Notes under the pieces: generated by a model
What the model was told of the DNA's origin: nothing
The model's input: the letters and a program-made list of their open reading frames with translations, nothing else
Databases searched by the model: none
Source of the DNA: Planobispora longispora
GTDB lineage: Bacteria; Actinomycetota; Actinomycetes; Streptosporangiales; Streptosporangiaceae
Reading direction: 5' to 3'
NCBI RefSeq assembly: GCF_016863135.1
Contig: NZ_BOOH01000010.1
Location: 30,491-94,490, forward strand
DNA length: 64,000 nt
Program-made: the position numbers and the translations under genes
Shown: in pieces, positions 17,721 through 26,284 of the stretch
How the letters are laid out: the number at the start of each line of letters is the position of its first letter
How positions within the stretch are numbered: the stretch's first letter is position 1

Positions 17721-17766
17721 AACAAGCTGCGGTTACTTTTCAGTAACCTACGTGACGTCGATCACT
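17718..17766 (+). promoter_or_regulatory. Composite upstream region: inverted repeat and CRP-like site
   Basis: A degenerate TAGAACAAGCTGCG box overlaps the methyltransferase stop (17718-17731). An inverted repeat GGTTACT/AGTAACC with a 4-base loop follows (17731-17748). Then comes GTGA-N6-TCAC (17752-17765), which matches the core of actinobacterial CRP sites. All lie 87-135 bases upstream of the second DUF3068 gene. The stem-loop could instead be a weak terminator. Confidence 0.35.
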
Positions 17767-17852
17767 CGCAGCACTAACATGACCGGAAAATAGAACACCA
17801 TTTCACGACATATAGCCCAAATCGCACGGCTGGCCACCCCCCGGAGGATTCC

Positions 17853-18770
17853 ATGCGCAAGACAGTCGGAGTCGTTCTCTTAGCCGTTGGAGCCTTCCTC
17901 ATCGTCCTCGCCCCGCTGGTGAGGTTCCAGGTGGCGGACAAGCTCATCGCCGCCCCGGCCGGCCAGTACGGCGTCAGCAAGCTCGAGGCGACGAACGCCC
18001 AGTACTTCAGCACCGGCGACCTCAAGGTCCTCACCGGCAACCTCGACATCACCGTGACGACCCGCGGCGACGTCTCCCAGGCCCAGGGCGACAGGGTCGT
18101 CTGGGACGAGTTCACCTCGGTGAACGACGTCACCAACAACAAGGCCGGCATCTCGATGAGCGAGCGGCGCAGCGCCTTCAACAAGTACACCGGGGTCGGC
18201 GTCAACTGCTGCGCGGTGAACATCGACAAGAAGCCGGTCACCCTTGAGGGCCAGATCTACAAGTGGCCCTTCGACGTCGAGAAGAAGACCTACAAGGTGT
18301 TCAACTCGACCACCGGCAAGGCGTTCGACGCCAAGTTCGTGGGCGAGGACACGGTCAACGGGCTCGCGGTCTACAAGTTCGAGCAGGCCATCCCGCCGAC
18401 CAAGACGCAGACCATCACCGCTCCCGCCTCGGTCTTCGGCGTCCCGGTCGCCGGCGACATCCAGGTCGACCGCGTCTACGACGGCAAGAACACGTTCTGG
18501 ATCGAGCCCGTCACCGGCTCGCCGGTCCGGCAGGAGCAGCAGCGCAACGAGGTGCTCAAGACCCAGGACGGGGTCGAGCGCTCCAAGGCGTTCGTGGCCA
18601 CGGCGAAGATGACCCAGGAGACGGTCAACGAGCTGTCGACCAACGCCAGGAACAGCAAGAGCCAGATCACGCTGATCAAGACCACCATCCCGCTGGTGCT
18701 GCTCATCCTCGGTGTCGTGCTCCTGGGCGGCGGGCTCTTCGCGCTGCGGGGCGCCCGTCGCAAGGCGTGA
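17853..18770 (+). CDS. DUF3068 (PorA-family-like) membrane-anchored protein 2
   Basis: 305 residues from ATG 17853 with CGGAGG 7 bases upstream. Same plan as the first DUF3068 protein: N-terminal helix, Cys pair in VGVNCCAVN, KWPFDVEKKTYKVF, FWIEPVTGSPVRQEQQR, and a C-terminal helix (about 277-297) ending in basic residues. It is rich in Lys, Thr and Asn with many AAG codons, typical of an abundant exported protein, so it may be the highly expressed paralogue. The 132-bp upstream gap holds candidate regulatory sites, so it is probably transcribed separately from its paralogue. Confidence 0.85.
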   Translation: MRKTVGVVLLAVGAFLIVLAPLVRFQVADKLIAAPAGQYGVSKLEATNAQYFSTGDLKVLTGNLDITVTTRGDVSQAQGDRVVWDEFTSVNDVTNNKAGISMSERRSAFNKYTGVGVNCCAVNIDKKPVTLEGQIYKWPFDVEKKTYKVFNSTTGKAFDAKFVGEDTVNGLAVYKFEQAIPPTKTQTITAPASVFGVPVAGDIQVDRVYDGKNTFWIEPVTGSPVRQEQQRNEVLKTQDGVERSKAFVATAKMTQETVNELSTNARNSKSQITLIKTTIPLVLLILGVVLLGGGLFALRGARRKA

Positions 18771-18802
18771 CCCCGGGCGGCCGTAGAGCGAACGTTCTAG
18801 AC

Positions 18803-18816
18803 TAGAACACGTTGCA
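18803..18816 (+). promoter_or_regulatory. KstR-like box TAGAACACGTTGCA
   Basis: Exact fit to TnnAACnnGTTnnA, 31 bases upstream of the flavoprotein start. A second partial copy (GAACGTTCTAG, 18790-18800) lies just before it, giving a near-continuous palindromic region. Confidence 0.5.
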
Positions 18817-18847
18817 GTTTGGTGGCTGGGCACCGTACCGTGGGCGT

Positions 18848-19963
18848 ATGCGGACACGTGTCACGGACATGTTCGGAATCGAATTTCCGATCTTCGCGTT
18901 CAGCCACTGCCGGGATGTCGTCGCCGCGGTCAGCCGCGCCGGCGGGATGGGCGTGCTCGGCGCGCTCTACTTCAGCCCGGAAGAGCTCGAGATGGAGCTC
19001 AAGTGGATCGACGACCACGTCGACGGCCGGCCGTACGGCGTCGACGTGGTCATGCCCGCCTCCTACGCGGGAGCCGACCTCGGCGTCGACTCCCCCGAGG
19101 ACCTGGTGGGACGCCTGCAGGGAATGATCCCGGCAGGTCACCGGAAGTTCGTCGACGACCTGCTGGCCGCGCACGGCGTGCCGCCGCTGTCGGACGAGGC
19201 CGACGCGGGCAAGGTGCTGCTCGGCTGGACCGACGCCACCGCCCGGCCGCAGGTCGAGGTCGCGCTCAAGCACCCGATCGCGCTGCTGGCCAACGCGCTC
19301 GGCCCGCCCCCCGCCGACGTGGTCGAGATGGCCCACGCCAAGGGCGTCAAGGTGGCGGCGCTGGCCTCCACCCCCCGGCACGCGGTCAAGCAGGTCGAGG
19401 TCGGCGTGGACGTGGTCGTGGCGCAGGGGACCGAGGCGGGCGGGCACACCGGTGAGATCTCCACGATGGTGCTCATCCCGCAGGTCGTGGACGCCGTCGA
19501 CGTGCCCGTGCTGGCGGCCGGGGGCATCGGCAACGGACGTCAGATGGCGGCGGGCATGGCCCTGGGCGCCGAGGGCGTGTGGACCGGGTCGATCTGGCTG
19601 ACCGTGGAGGAGGCCGACACCCCCGAGATGGCCAGGCGGCGCATCCTGGAGGCCACCTCCCGCGACACCGTCCGCTCCCGCTCGTGGACCGGCAAGCCGG
19701 CCCGGCTGCTGAAGAACGAGTGGACCGACGCCTGGGAGTCGGCCGAGTCGCCGGGCACGCTGCCGATGCCGCTGCAGTTCATGCTGGTCTCGGACGCGCT
19801 GCGCAGGATCGGCCGGTCCGACGCCGCCGAGCTGGCGACCTTCCCGGCCGGTCAGATCATCGGGACGATGAACCAGGTGAAGCCCACCCGGGACGTGGTG
19901 TTCGGGATGGTCGAGGAGTACGTCGAGGCCATGGAGCGCCTGGGCCGTCTCACCCAGGACTGA
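18848..19963 (+). CDS. Nitronate monooxygenase / 2-nitropropane dioxygenase-family flavoprotein
   Basis: 371 residues. The FMN-binding TIM barrel is marked by FGIEFPIFAFSHCRDVVAAVSRAGG at the N-terminus, AQGTEAGGHTGEISTM (catalytic-loop His) and LAAGGIGNGRQMAAGMALGA (phosphate-binding loop). The family covers nitronate monooxygenases and the mycobacterial sterol-ring enzyme IpdC; by memory this one is closest in style to Rv1533. No ribosome binding site is visible before ATG 18848, so the mRNA may have a very short leader. The KstR-like box just upstream suggests a link with sterol or acyl-CoA metabolism, which is inference. Confidence 0.8.
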   Translation: MRTRVTDMFGIEFPIFAFSHCRDVVAAVSRAGGMGVLGALYFSPEELEMELKWIDDHVDGRPYGVDVVMPASYAGADLGVDSPEDLVGRLQGMIPAGHRKFVDDLLAAHGVPPLSDEADAGKVLLGWTDATARPQVEVALKHPIALLANALGPPPADVVEMAHAKGVKVAALASTPRHAVKQVEVGVDVVVAQGTEAGGHTGEISTMVLIPQVVDAVDVPVLAAGGIGNGRQMAAGMALGAEGVWTGSIWLTVEEADTPEMARRRILEATSRDTVRSRSWTGKPARLLKNEWTDAWESAESPGTLPMPLQFMLVSDALRRIGRSDAAELATFPAGQIIGTMNQVKPTRDVVFGMVEEYVEAMERLGRLTQD

Positions 19964-20681
19964 CACCCGCCCGGGCTGCTATCGATCACGGGCTCTCTTG
20001 TAGATCATTTCAGTCCGGGCGGTCTACCACTCCGATGACCGGCGGGAGATCCTCCTCGCCGAATCCGCTCCCGGCCGTCGGCGGCGTGCTCCCGCGCCCG
20101 CACGCGGTGGTGCTCGCCCACCAGCGAAGGCGCGACCCGCCCGGATCGCTCATGCCCGACTCGCCCACTGATCCGCCGCCGCGGGATCGATTTGCGCCAT
20201 CGGCCCGTCAGGCTTCGATGGGGACGACGACGAGCACTGCCAATGCGGAGAAAGGCCGTCCCTTTTCCGGCGCCTGCGGTGATGTAGGTCTCGAACGGCT
20301 GAAGCGACCGGCGCGGGGCCTTGTTCCACCCGCACCCGGTGAATAACCGGTGGAGTGTTCCGTCTGCCGTACTCGTCGCCCGGAGGCGGAACCCGCTGAC
20401 CCGGCAAGGCGCTGCCGACGTGCGCGCCCGAGCTCAATTCGATGGAGAGCGACCGGGCGCCTCCCGGCCGTGGCGGGCCTTGTTGGAATTTATGAGTCAC
20501 CCGATAACCGGAACCCGATCCCGCGGCAGAGGTCTTCTGCGGGAATCTCCAGGTATTGATCTTCGGCAAAGCGCCTGCCAGTATGTCCAATGTCCGGACT
20601 GATCATGAAGAAAGCCATCCAGATAGCCTCTTCTGCGACTATCGCTTCCTTTGGTCGCAGCGCTTCAGGAGAAAGGCTACC
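19964..20681 (+). other. 718-bp region without a recognisable gene
   Basis: Several short frames exist on both strands but none has a family motif, a good ribosome binding site or the strong third-position GC bias of its neighbours. The last 200 bp are visibly richer in A/T and contain the upstream region of the protease-esterase gene. It marks the left edge of the accessory block. Confidence 0.5.
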
Positions 20682-23600
20682 ATGCGTAAATCCGTCGTTA
20701 CATTAACGATGATCATGGCTCTGTCCGCAGGACAGTTTATGGGCTCGGCATCTGTCAGCGCCTCTGCCTCGTCTTCGGAGACGGCCGCCGTTGGGGACGG
20801 CCGCGGCTCGCTGCCGTATGGCGGTTCTACCGGTCTCGTGACCAATTCGCCCGGGAGGCGGGCGGAAATCCCCGCCCAGCAGGGGAGTGCTTCCGAAGGA
20901 CTCCGCATCGCCGATGTCACGCTCGACCTGAGCGAGGATGGACGCACGGCAGTCATAGAATTGACGGCCCACGCGCCGGTTTCAGACGCATCGATCCGGG
21001 TGGGCTCCCACCGCGGCGGCGTGTCGGCGCATATCGGCACCGCGCCTCTGGGGGATCTGCAGGCAGGGCAGTCCGTGCAACGCTCCATGGAGTTGCCGGA
21101 GTTCGCCGAGGGGGATACCGGGATCCTTGCGCAGGTGTTCACCGGTCCCGACGGAGCGGATTCTCAGTTCATTGCGGTGCGCAACGGGTCCCACGGAATC
21201 GTCACGGCCATCAGCTTCGAAGGTCTCGCAGAGGCCGAACTCCAGCAGAAATTGAAGCTGGGCCTGCTGTCGGAGGACGAGTTCCAGGCGGAGGCGCTCA
21301 AACTTCACGCCGTTCCGGCTGCCGATCCGTCGTCGATCAAAGTCGCGCCGTTGCCGGACGAGAATCAGTCGCTCACCGCCGCGGCGGATCAGGTGACAAT
21401 CAGCGGTACGGTGACTTATCTCGACCGGAATGGCATCAAAAGGCCAGTTCGGAATGCTCGGCTTGAGTTGGTCTCGACCAGCGGACTACCGGGACATGAA
21501 ATCGGTAGAACCAGTGGAACGGGCACCTTCAACGCAACCGTCGTGGACTTCAGAGCCGGCGAGTACATGCTCAAGGTCGTCACGGACAACGAGGTGGGGG
21601 TCATCCACACGGGAAACGATTCCAACCCGTACTACGTGGCCTCCGGTCCCTATAGATGGTCGCCGGGAAACGCTTACTCCAGTGTGAACGTCGACATCGC
21701 CAACAACACTGATACGGGCAGGTCTTTCGCGCTGCTGGACGCCCTGCGCACAGTCGGGGCCCACTATCAGAGCATCCGCCGCTCCGACTGGCAGTCGAAG
21801 CTCCTCGTGATCTACCCGGCCACCGGTTCCCGGATGAGCGGAGGAGTCATCTACACCGGAGGCAGCTCGCTCATCTGCTCCAGCGGCGGGGACCACTGCA
21901 ACGAGGACGCCTTCGACTGGACCGTTCTCGCGCACGAGGCGGGACACGTGGTCGCGGACGAGGGAGGCTTCGTCTCCAGCCCCGGAGGAAGCCACGGTAT
22001 CTGTGACAACGCCTGGCAGGGCAGCAGGACGAAACAAGACGCCCTCGGCCTCGCCTGGAGCGAAGGCTGGGCTTCGTTCTACGGGTTGCAGGCGCTGCAG
22101 GCGCAGGGAGTGCCGGCGGGCATCCCGAATTACTCCCCGACGGTTTACCACGACGGCTCGATCTCGCCCCCGAACCCGTCGACGGTCGTGTTCTTCTACA
22201 ACATCGAGACGGCGAACGCGGCCAGCGGCGCCGGCGCCCTCACCTGCGCGCCGACCGGTGAGGACAGCGAACTGGCCGTTCAACGAGTGCTGTGGGACCT
22301 CTACGACTCCCAAGTCGATGCCGACTCCGGAGAGACGGCCGCCTGGGGGACGATGAACGACATCATCACCAAGCTCACCGCTGATGGTTCCACCACGTTC
22401 TCGGCCGCCTACAAGGCGCTCAGCGCCGGCCGCAACTGGCAGGACCGCAAGGCGGGGCAGAAGGTGCTGGCCGCGCACGGCATGGGGCCCAAGACTGTCA
22501 CGGTCGGCACGACGTCCCCTCCGACCATCAGCTGGAGTCCCGCCGGTGGGACTTCCAACCACCCCAACAACCGTTTCGAGGTGCAGTTCGTCGATCCGGC
22601 CAACGGGCAATCGATCAAATCTGTGACGGTCGCCACCACCACGTATACGCCCACCTTGCAGGAGTGGAACCAGATCACGATCGGCCGACCGGGTCTGGCG
22701 GTGCAGGTGGGAGGACGGCAGGCCACCGCCCCGGCGACGGGGCCATACTTCAGCGAGCCGGTGAACATCACCCCCACCGGCAACGGGGGGAAAATCATGG
22801 TGGTCGGCGATTCGATCACCAACGGCCATGAAGGGGACTACACCTGGAGATATCGCCTGGCCAAGCACTTCGCCGCCAACAGTCTGAATGTGGACTTCGT
22901 CGGTCCCTACCGCGGCACGTTCAACATGTACGCCAAGGACACCTCGGCCACCTACCGCGACGGGAACTTCGACAGCGACCATTTCTCACTGTGGGGATGG
23001 CACTACGCAGACGCCAAGAACAAAATCCGAGGGATGGTGCAGACCTATAAGCCCGACTATCTCGCCGTGGCGCTCGGCTTCAACGACATCGCCTGGTACG
23101 GCGGAGCCGACAGCACCATCACCTCGATGAGAGATTTCATCGCCGAGGCACGGGCCGCCAACCCCGACCTCAAGATTCTCGTCTCCAATGTGGTCAACCG
23201 CTCAGAGTTGGACGGCTGGTCGTGGCTGAATCCGGCGATCTCCGACTACAAGGCCAAGCTTCCCGGTGTGGTGACATCCCTGAGCACGACTCGATCACCG
23301 ATCCATGTGGTGGACGTCAACAGCACCTTCAACCATGCGAGTGACGCCTACGACGGCTTGCACCCCAACGGGGTCGGCGAATACAAGATCGCCAAGGCGT
23401 TCGCCGACGCCTTCGCCACCCGTTTCGCGATCGGTTCGGCCTTCGGCTCCGTCCCCTCCAGCGTGCCCGGCATCACCTTGACGGCACCCGGGTGGGCGAC
23501 GGCCCAGGTGGTTCCGGAGGGCATCCAGCTCAAGTGGGCCAGGGTCTACGGAGCCGGCGGATATTACATCCACACACGTGATGTGACGGCGGGCGAGCCG

Positions 23601-24470
23601 TTCCACAAACTGCCCTACCCCATCGCCGGCGACAACTGGCTGTCCGGAGGTCTGATCAAGGGGCACACCTACGAATACAGGATCACCGCCGCTCACGGCA
23701 CTCAGGAGAGCGCGGCCTCGCCGATCGCCTCAGGGGTGGCCAACCCGCAGACTCCTCCCCAGACCGAGGGCGTGAAACTGATTCCGGGCCAGACCAGCGT
23801 CGAGGTGACCTGGAAGCCGACCCCGGGGGCGACGAAGTACGAGGTCTACGGGCAGGACCAGACCACCGGAGCCTGGCTGCCCACGGTCACCGTCACCGGG
23901 ACCAGCTACACCTACACCGGGCTGGCTACCGACCACCGCTACAACATCGCTGTCGCCGGCGTCAACGCCGTCGGAGCCGGCGCGCCCGGAGGAGCCCTGC
24001 CCGCTCACACCGGTCGCGGCGCGCCCCCCGCGGTCACCGGGGTCGACACCTGGCAGATCGGCCCGGCCGAGGCCCGGATCGAATGGAACCCCTCCTACGG
24101 CGCGATCGGCTACTGGATCGAGTACCTCGACCACACCCAGGCCAGTCCCACCTGGAGCCGCATGCCCTATCCCCTGGACGCCGCAACCCTCGATCCCGGA
24201 TTCAGCGCGGGCTACCTGTTCAGCGGACCCACCAACTACAGTTTCCGGATCGTCGCCGCCAACGGCGGGCTGGAAGCCGCAGCCTCGGCGCCCGCCCGGG
24301 TCCGCCCGCAGAACCTTGCCGCCTCCCGGACGCTGACCGACAAGGAACTGGCGAAACTCCGCAAGGCTTCAAAGGAGGCGGGATACCTCTTCAAGCGGCT
24401 GCCGGACTCGGCATTCGGCGTCCCGCCGCAGAATGCCGGAGACTGCTACTGCCTGCAAGGCCGGCGTTAG
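20682..24470 (+). CDS. Secreted metalloprotease - SGNH esterase - Fn3 fusion
   Basis: 1262 residues from ATG 20682, supported by AGGAGA 9 bases upstream and a signal peptide (MRKSVVTLTMIMALSAGQF...ASA). Residues 40-240 are a beta-rich pro-region. A zinc protease domain follows with HEAGH at 418-422 and a likely third ligand Glu461 in WSEGWASFYG. An SGNH/GDSL esterase spans about 705-910: S711 in VVGDSITNG, N801 in GFNDIAW, D891/H894 in DGLHPNG. Three fibronectin type III modules (about 920-1245) and a Cys-containing tail end the protein. It probably cleaves peptide and ester bonds in an extracellular polymer. Fusing both catalytic types is unusual. Codon use is more relaxed than in the envelope locus, hinting at transfer. 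Confidence 0.85.
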   Translation: MRKSVVTLTMIMALSAGQFMGSASVSASASSSETAAVGDGRGSLPYGGSTGLVTNSPGRRAEIPAQQGSASEGLRIADVTLDLSEDGRTAVIELTAHAPVSDASIRVGSHRGGVSAHIGTAPLGDLQAGQSVQRSMELPEFAEGDTGILAQVFTGPDGADSQFIAVRNGSHGIVTAISFEGLAEAELQQKLKLGLLSEDEFQAEALKLHAVPAADPSSIKVAPLPDENQSLTAAADQVTISGTVTYLDRNGIKRPVRNARLELVSTSGLPGHEIGRTSGTGTFNATVVDFRAGEYMLKVVTDNEVGVIHTGNDSNPYYVASGPYRWSPGNAYSSVNVDIANNTDTGRSFALLDALRTVGAHYQSIRRSDWQSKLLVIYPATGSRMSGGVIYTGGSSLICSSGGDHCNEDAFDWTVLAHEAGHVVADEGGFVSSPGGSHGICDNAWQGSRTKQDALGLAWSEGWASFYGLQALQAQGVPAGIPNYSPTVYHDGSISPPNPSTVVFFYNIETANAASGAGALTCAPTGEDSELAVQRVLWDLYDSQVDADSGETAAWGTMNDIITKLTADGSTTFSAAYKALSAGRNWQDRKAGQKVLAAHGMGPKTVTVGTTSPPTISWSPAGGTSNHPNNRFEVQFVDPANGQSIKSVTVATTTYTPTLQEWNQITIGRPGLAVQVGGRQATAPATGPYFSEPVNITPTGNGGKIMVVGDSITNGHEGDYTWRYRLAKHFAANSLNVDFVGPYRGTFNMYAKDTSATYRDGNFDSDHFSLWGWHYADAKNKIRGMVQTYKPDYLAVALGFNDIAWYGGADSTITSMRDFIAEARAANPDLKILVSNVVNRSELDGWSWLNPAISDYKAKLPGVVTSLSTTRSPIHVVDVNSTFNHASDAYDGLHPNGVGEYKIAKAFADAFATRFAIGSAFGSVPSSVPGITLTAPGWATAQVVPEGIQLKWARVYGAGGYYIHTRDVTAGEPFHKLPYPIAGDNWLSGGLIKGHTYEYRITAAHGTQESAASPIASGVANPQTPPQTEGVKLIPGQTSVEVTWKPTPGATKYEVYGQDQTTGAWLPTVTVTGTSYTYTGLATDHRYNIAVAGVNAVGAGAPGGALPAHTGRGAPPAVTGVDTWQIGPAEARIEWNPSYGAIGYWIEYLDHTQASPTWSRMPYPLDAATLDPGFSAGYLFSGPTNYSFRIVAANGGLEAAASAPARVRPQNLAASRTLTDKELAKLRKASKEAGYLFKRLPDSAFGVPPQNAGDCYCLQGRR

Positions 24471-24650
24471 CGGTGTGAGGAAGGACCAGGTGCCGTACGG
24501 CGGTGCCCCCGTGGCTCGGGGGTGCCGCTGTGCGGACCTCGTGTCCTGATGGTCTCCGAGTACCAGAACTTATGATCGGGTCAGCGCAGACCGCGGCTGA
24601 CCGACATGCTTCCGGAGACGTATGTCGTCTCACTAGCGCGAGGAGGTCCC

Positions 24651-25112
24651 ATGCCGAAGCGGTGGAAGCTCCGCATGCTGGCATGCGCGACTGCGACGGC
24701 GGCGGCACTGTCCGGATGCGCGGAACCGGTCGTCTGCAAGCCGTGTCCTGGAAACAGGGTGCAGCTGACCGCGCATCAATCGATCGTAAGGCCCGATCAC
24801 ACGTATGAACTGTGTGACGCACGCGGCGTCTGCAGTGAAGGCCAGGTGGCAGCTTCCGGACCGTCCGGCTCTCCCACCCCTGCCGCGGGGACCGGTGCCA
24901 CAGCTGGAACCCAGCTTCCCGTCGCCGTCGTCAATCTCCCCGGAGACGCCACCGGCTACTCGCGTATGTCCGTCCAGGCCGTCATCAAGGATGCGAGGGG
25001 ACGGATCATCGGTGAAGGAGAAGCCACCTTCCCCGAGTACCCGCAAGTCGAATCCGAGCCGTGTCACTGCTACAACGCGTTTGTCCAGGTGGATATCTAT
25101 CCCAGGTCGTGA
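24651..25112 (+). CDS. Small lipoprotein of unknown function
   Basis: 153 residues from ATG 24651, with AGGAGG 4 bases upstream. A lipoprotein signal ends in the lipobox LSGC (Cys23). The mature part has further Cys (CKPCPG, CDARGVC, CHCYN) that could form disulfides, and a Ser/Gly/Pro/Thr linker near 75-95. No known family is recognised. It lies between the protease-esterase gene and the converging fulvocin-like gene; a role in adhesion or immunity for that exoprotein set is only speculation. Confidence 0.7.
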   Translation: MPKRWKLRMLACATATAAALSGCAEPVVCKPCPGNRVQLTAHQSIVRPDHTYELCDARGVCSEGQVAASGPSGSPTPAAGTGATAGTQLPVAVVNLPGDATGYSRMSVQAVIKDARGRIIGEGEATFPEYPQVESEPCHCYNAFVQVDIYPRS

Positions 25113-25171
25113 TGCGCGGCGCTCGGACCGCCGCCAGTGCAGATCGCAGAGCTGTGGCGATGCGATTGTTT

Positions 25172-25200
25172 GCGCGGTGACGCCGAAGGCGTCACCGCGC
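25172..25200. terminator. 13-bp perfect hairpin between convergent genes
   Basis: Left arm 25172-25184 and right arm 25188-25200 are exact reverse complements with a 3-base GAA loop, placed between the stop of the lipoprotein gene and the stop of the fulvocin-like gene. Probably bidirectional. Confidence 0.75.
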
Positions 25201-25267
25201 CTCGCTCAAGAGGGATCGGCTGCGACGGGCCGGTTCTCAGGCCGCCGCAGCTTCACCGTGAAACTCA

Positions 25268-26284
25268 TTAATAGCAGATCCATCCTTGGGTGGTGCGTGC
25301 ACAGCACATTCCATTGCACGGCCAGACCCATCCTGGACCGCATCCCATTCCGGATGAGGAGCAGCTGTACGCCCCCCGACGGCAGGGCTGGTAGCTCGGG
25401 CAGTTGTTGGGGAGGTCGGCCGAGCAGCCGCAATCGCTTGCCGCGGCGAGAGTCGATTGATCCGATGCGATATGAGGCTTCTGGGGGCCTAGGTTGGACA
25501 GCAAGGCATGAGCCTCATCGGCACCGAAGGCGGCAATAGCCGCAGTATTCAGCGACTGAAGTTTGTCGTATGTCTCCTCAGTCGGCAGAACAGCGAAGGT
25601 AGTGACGTCGCGATACAGCTCTAGAGCAGTCCTGATCACTTCTTGCTGCTCGGCGCTCATATTCGGGTGTGATTGCCGATACCTCTGGACATGGGTGACC
25701 CAGAGATTGCTGCGGACCTTGGGAGAGAGTTCGGTGAAGATGGCCTGACGGTGCGACAGGTCGTGTGCGCTGAACGCCTCGTAGGTCTGTGGAAGATTCG
25801 CCTTATTCGCTTCGACCCACGCCTCGGCAGGCGAAGGGGAGTCCGAAGCGGCCTGGGCGAGCGATGTCCTGCCGGCGATCACGGATACGGCGATTCCGAG
25901 GCCGGCGGTCCGGAGGAAGCGGCGACGGCCCGAGGCGGCGCCGGAATGGGCGTCGTCATGCCTCTCCGCCTCCTTCCGCGCTTCGCCGAGCGCGGCCAGC
26001 AGGCCGTACGTCCCGCGGAATCCCAGCCGGGAGGCGAGTCGAATCGCCATGGCCGGGCCCGTCCACGCGCGTACATCAGCATCATCGACCCTGATGAGAG
26101 TGGGGGCGTACGGCGCGTCTTCGCCGAGCGCCTGTTTCCTCCACGTGACGACGTTGGGGTGTGTCAGCGGAATTATTCCGAGACGATTACCGCTGAATTT
26201 CTTCACTTTGTCGGCGAGTCCTCGGCATTGGCCACAGGACGCGTCGAAAGCGAGAATCCACTGGGATTTTGAATTTTCCTTCAT
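25268..26284 (-). CDS. Tat-linked fulvocin C-like Cys-rich protein with N-terminal CxxC domain
   Basis: 338 residues from ATG 26284, chosen because GGAGAA lies 8 bases upstream; an earlier in-frame ATG (26302) has none. Residues 1-105 look like a small thiol-disulfide (DCC/thioredoxin-like) domain with FDASCGQC (C17/C20). An internal twin-arginine motif RRRFLRTAG (120-128) and hydrophobic run (GLGIAVSVIAG) follow. After a helical region (150-280) comes a C-terminal module of about 54 residues with ten Cys (285, 287, 295, 301, 308, 315, 323, 327, 328, 337). Its spacing and the run GCGPGWVWPCNG resemble the myxobacterial bacteriocin fulvocin C (GCGTGWV...CNG, from memory). It is probably a precursor exported by Tat. 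Antibacterial activity is inference, and the N-terminal redox domain is unexpected. Confidence 0.75.
   Translation of the reverse strand: MKENSKSQWILAFDASCGQCRGLADKVKKFSGNRLGIIPLTHPNVVTWRKQALGEDAPYAPTLIRVDDADVRAWTGPAMAIRLASRLGFRGTYGLLAALGEARKEAERHDDAHSGAASGRRRFLRTAGLGIAVSVIAGRTSLAQAASDSPSPAEAWVEANKANLPQTYEAFSAHDLSHRQAIFTELSPKVRSNLWVTHVQRYRQSHPNMSAEQQEVIRTALELYRDVTTFAVLPTEETYDKLQSLNTAAIAAFGADEAHALLSNLGPQKPHIASDQSTLAAASDCGCSADLPNNCPSYQPCRRGAYSCSSSGMGCGPGWVWPCNGMCCARTTQGWICY

Noticed and set aside
17718..17731. TAGAACAAGCTGCG as a full KstR-like site
   Set aside because: One core GTT base is wrong and the flank is not symmetric; kept only as part of a composite region.
20150..20602. Small frames of 70-150 residues on both strands in the 19964-20681 gap
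   Set aside because: No ribosome binding sites, no recognisable motifs and inconsistent third-position bias.
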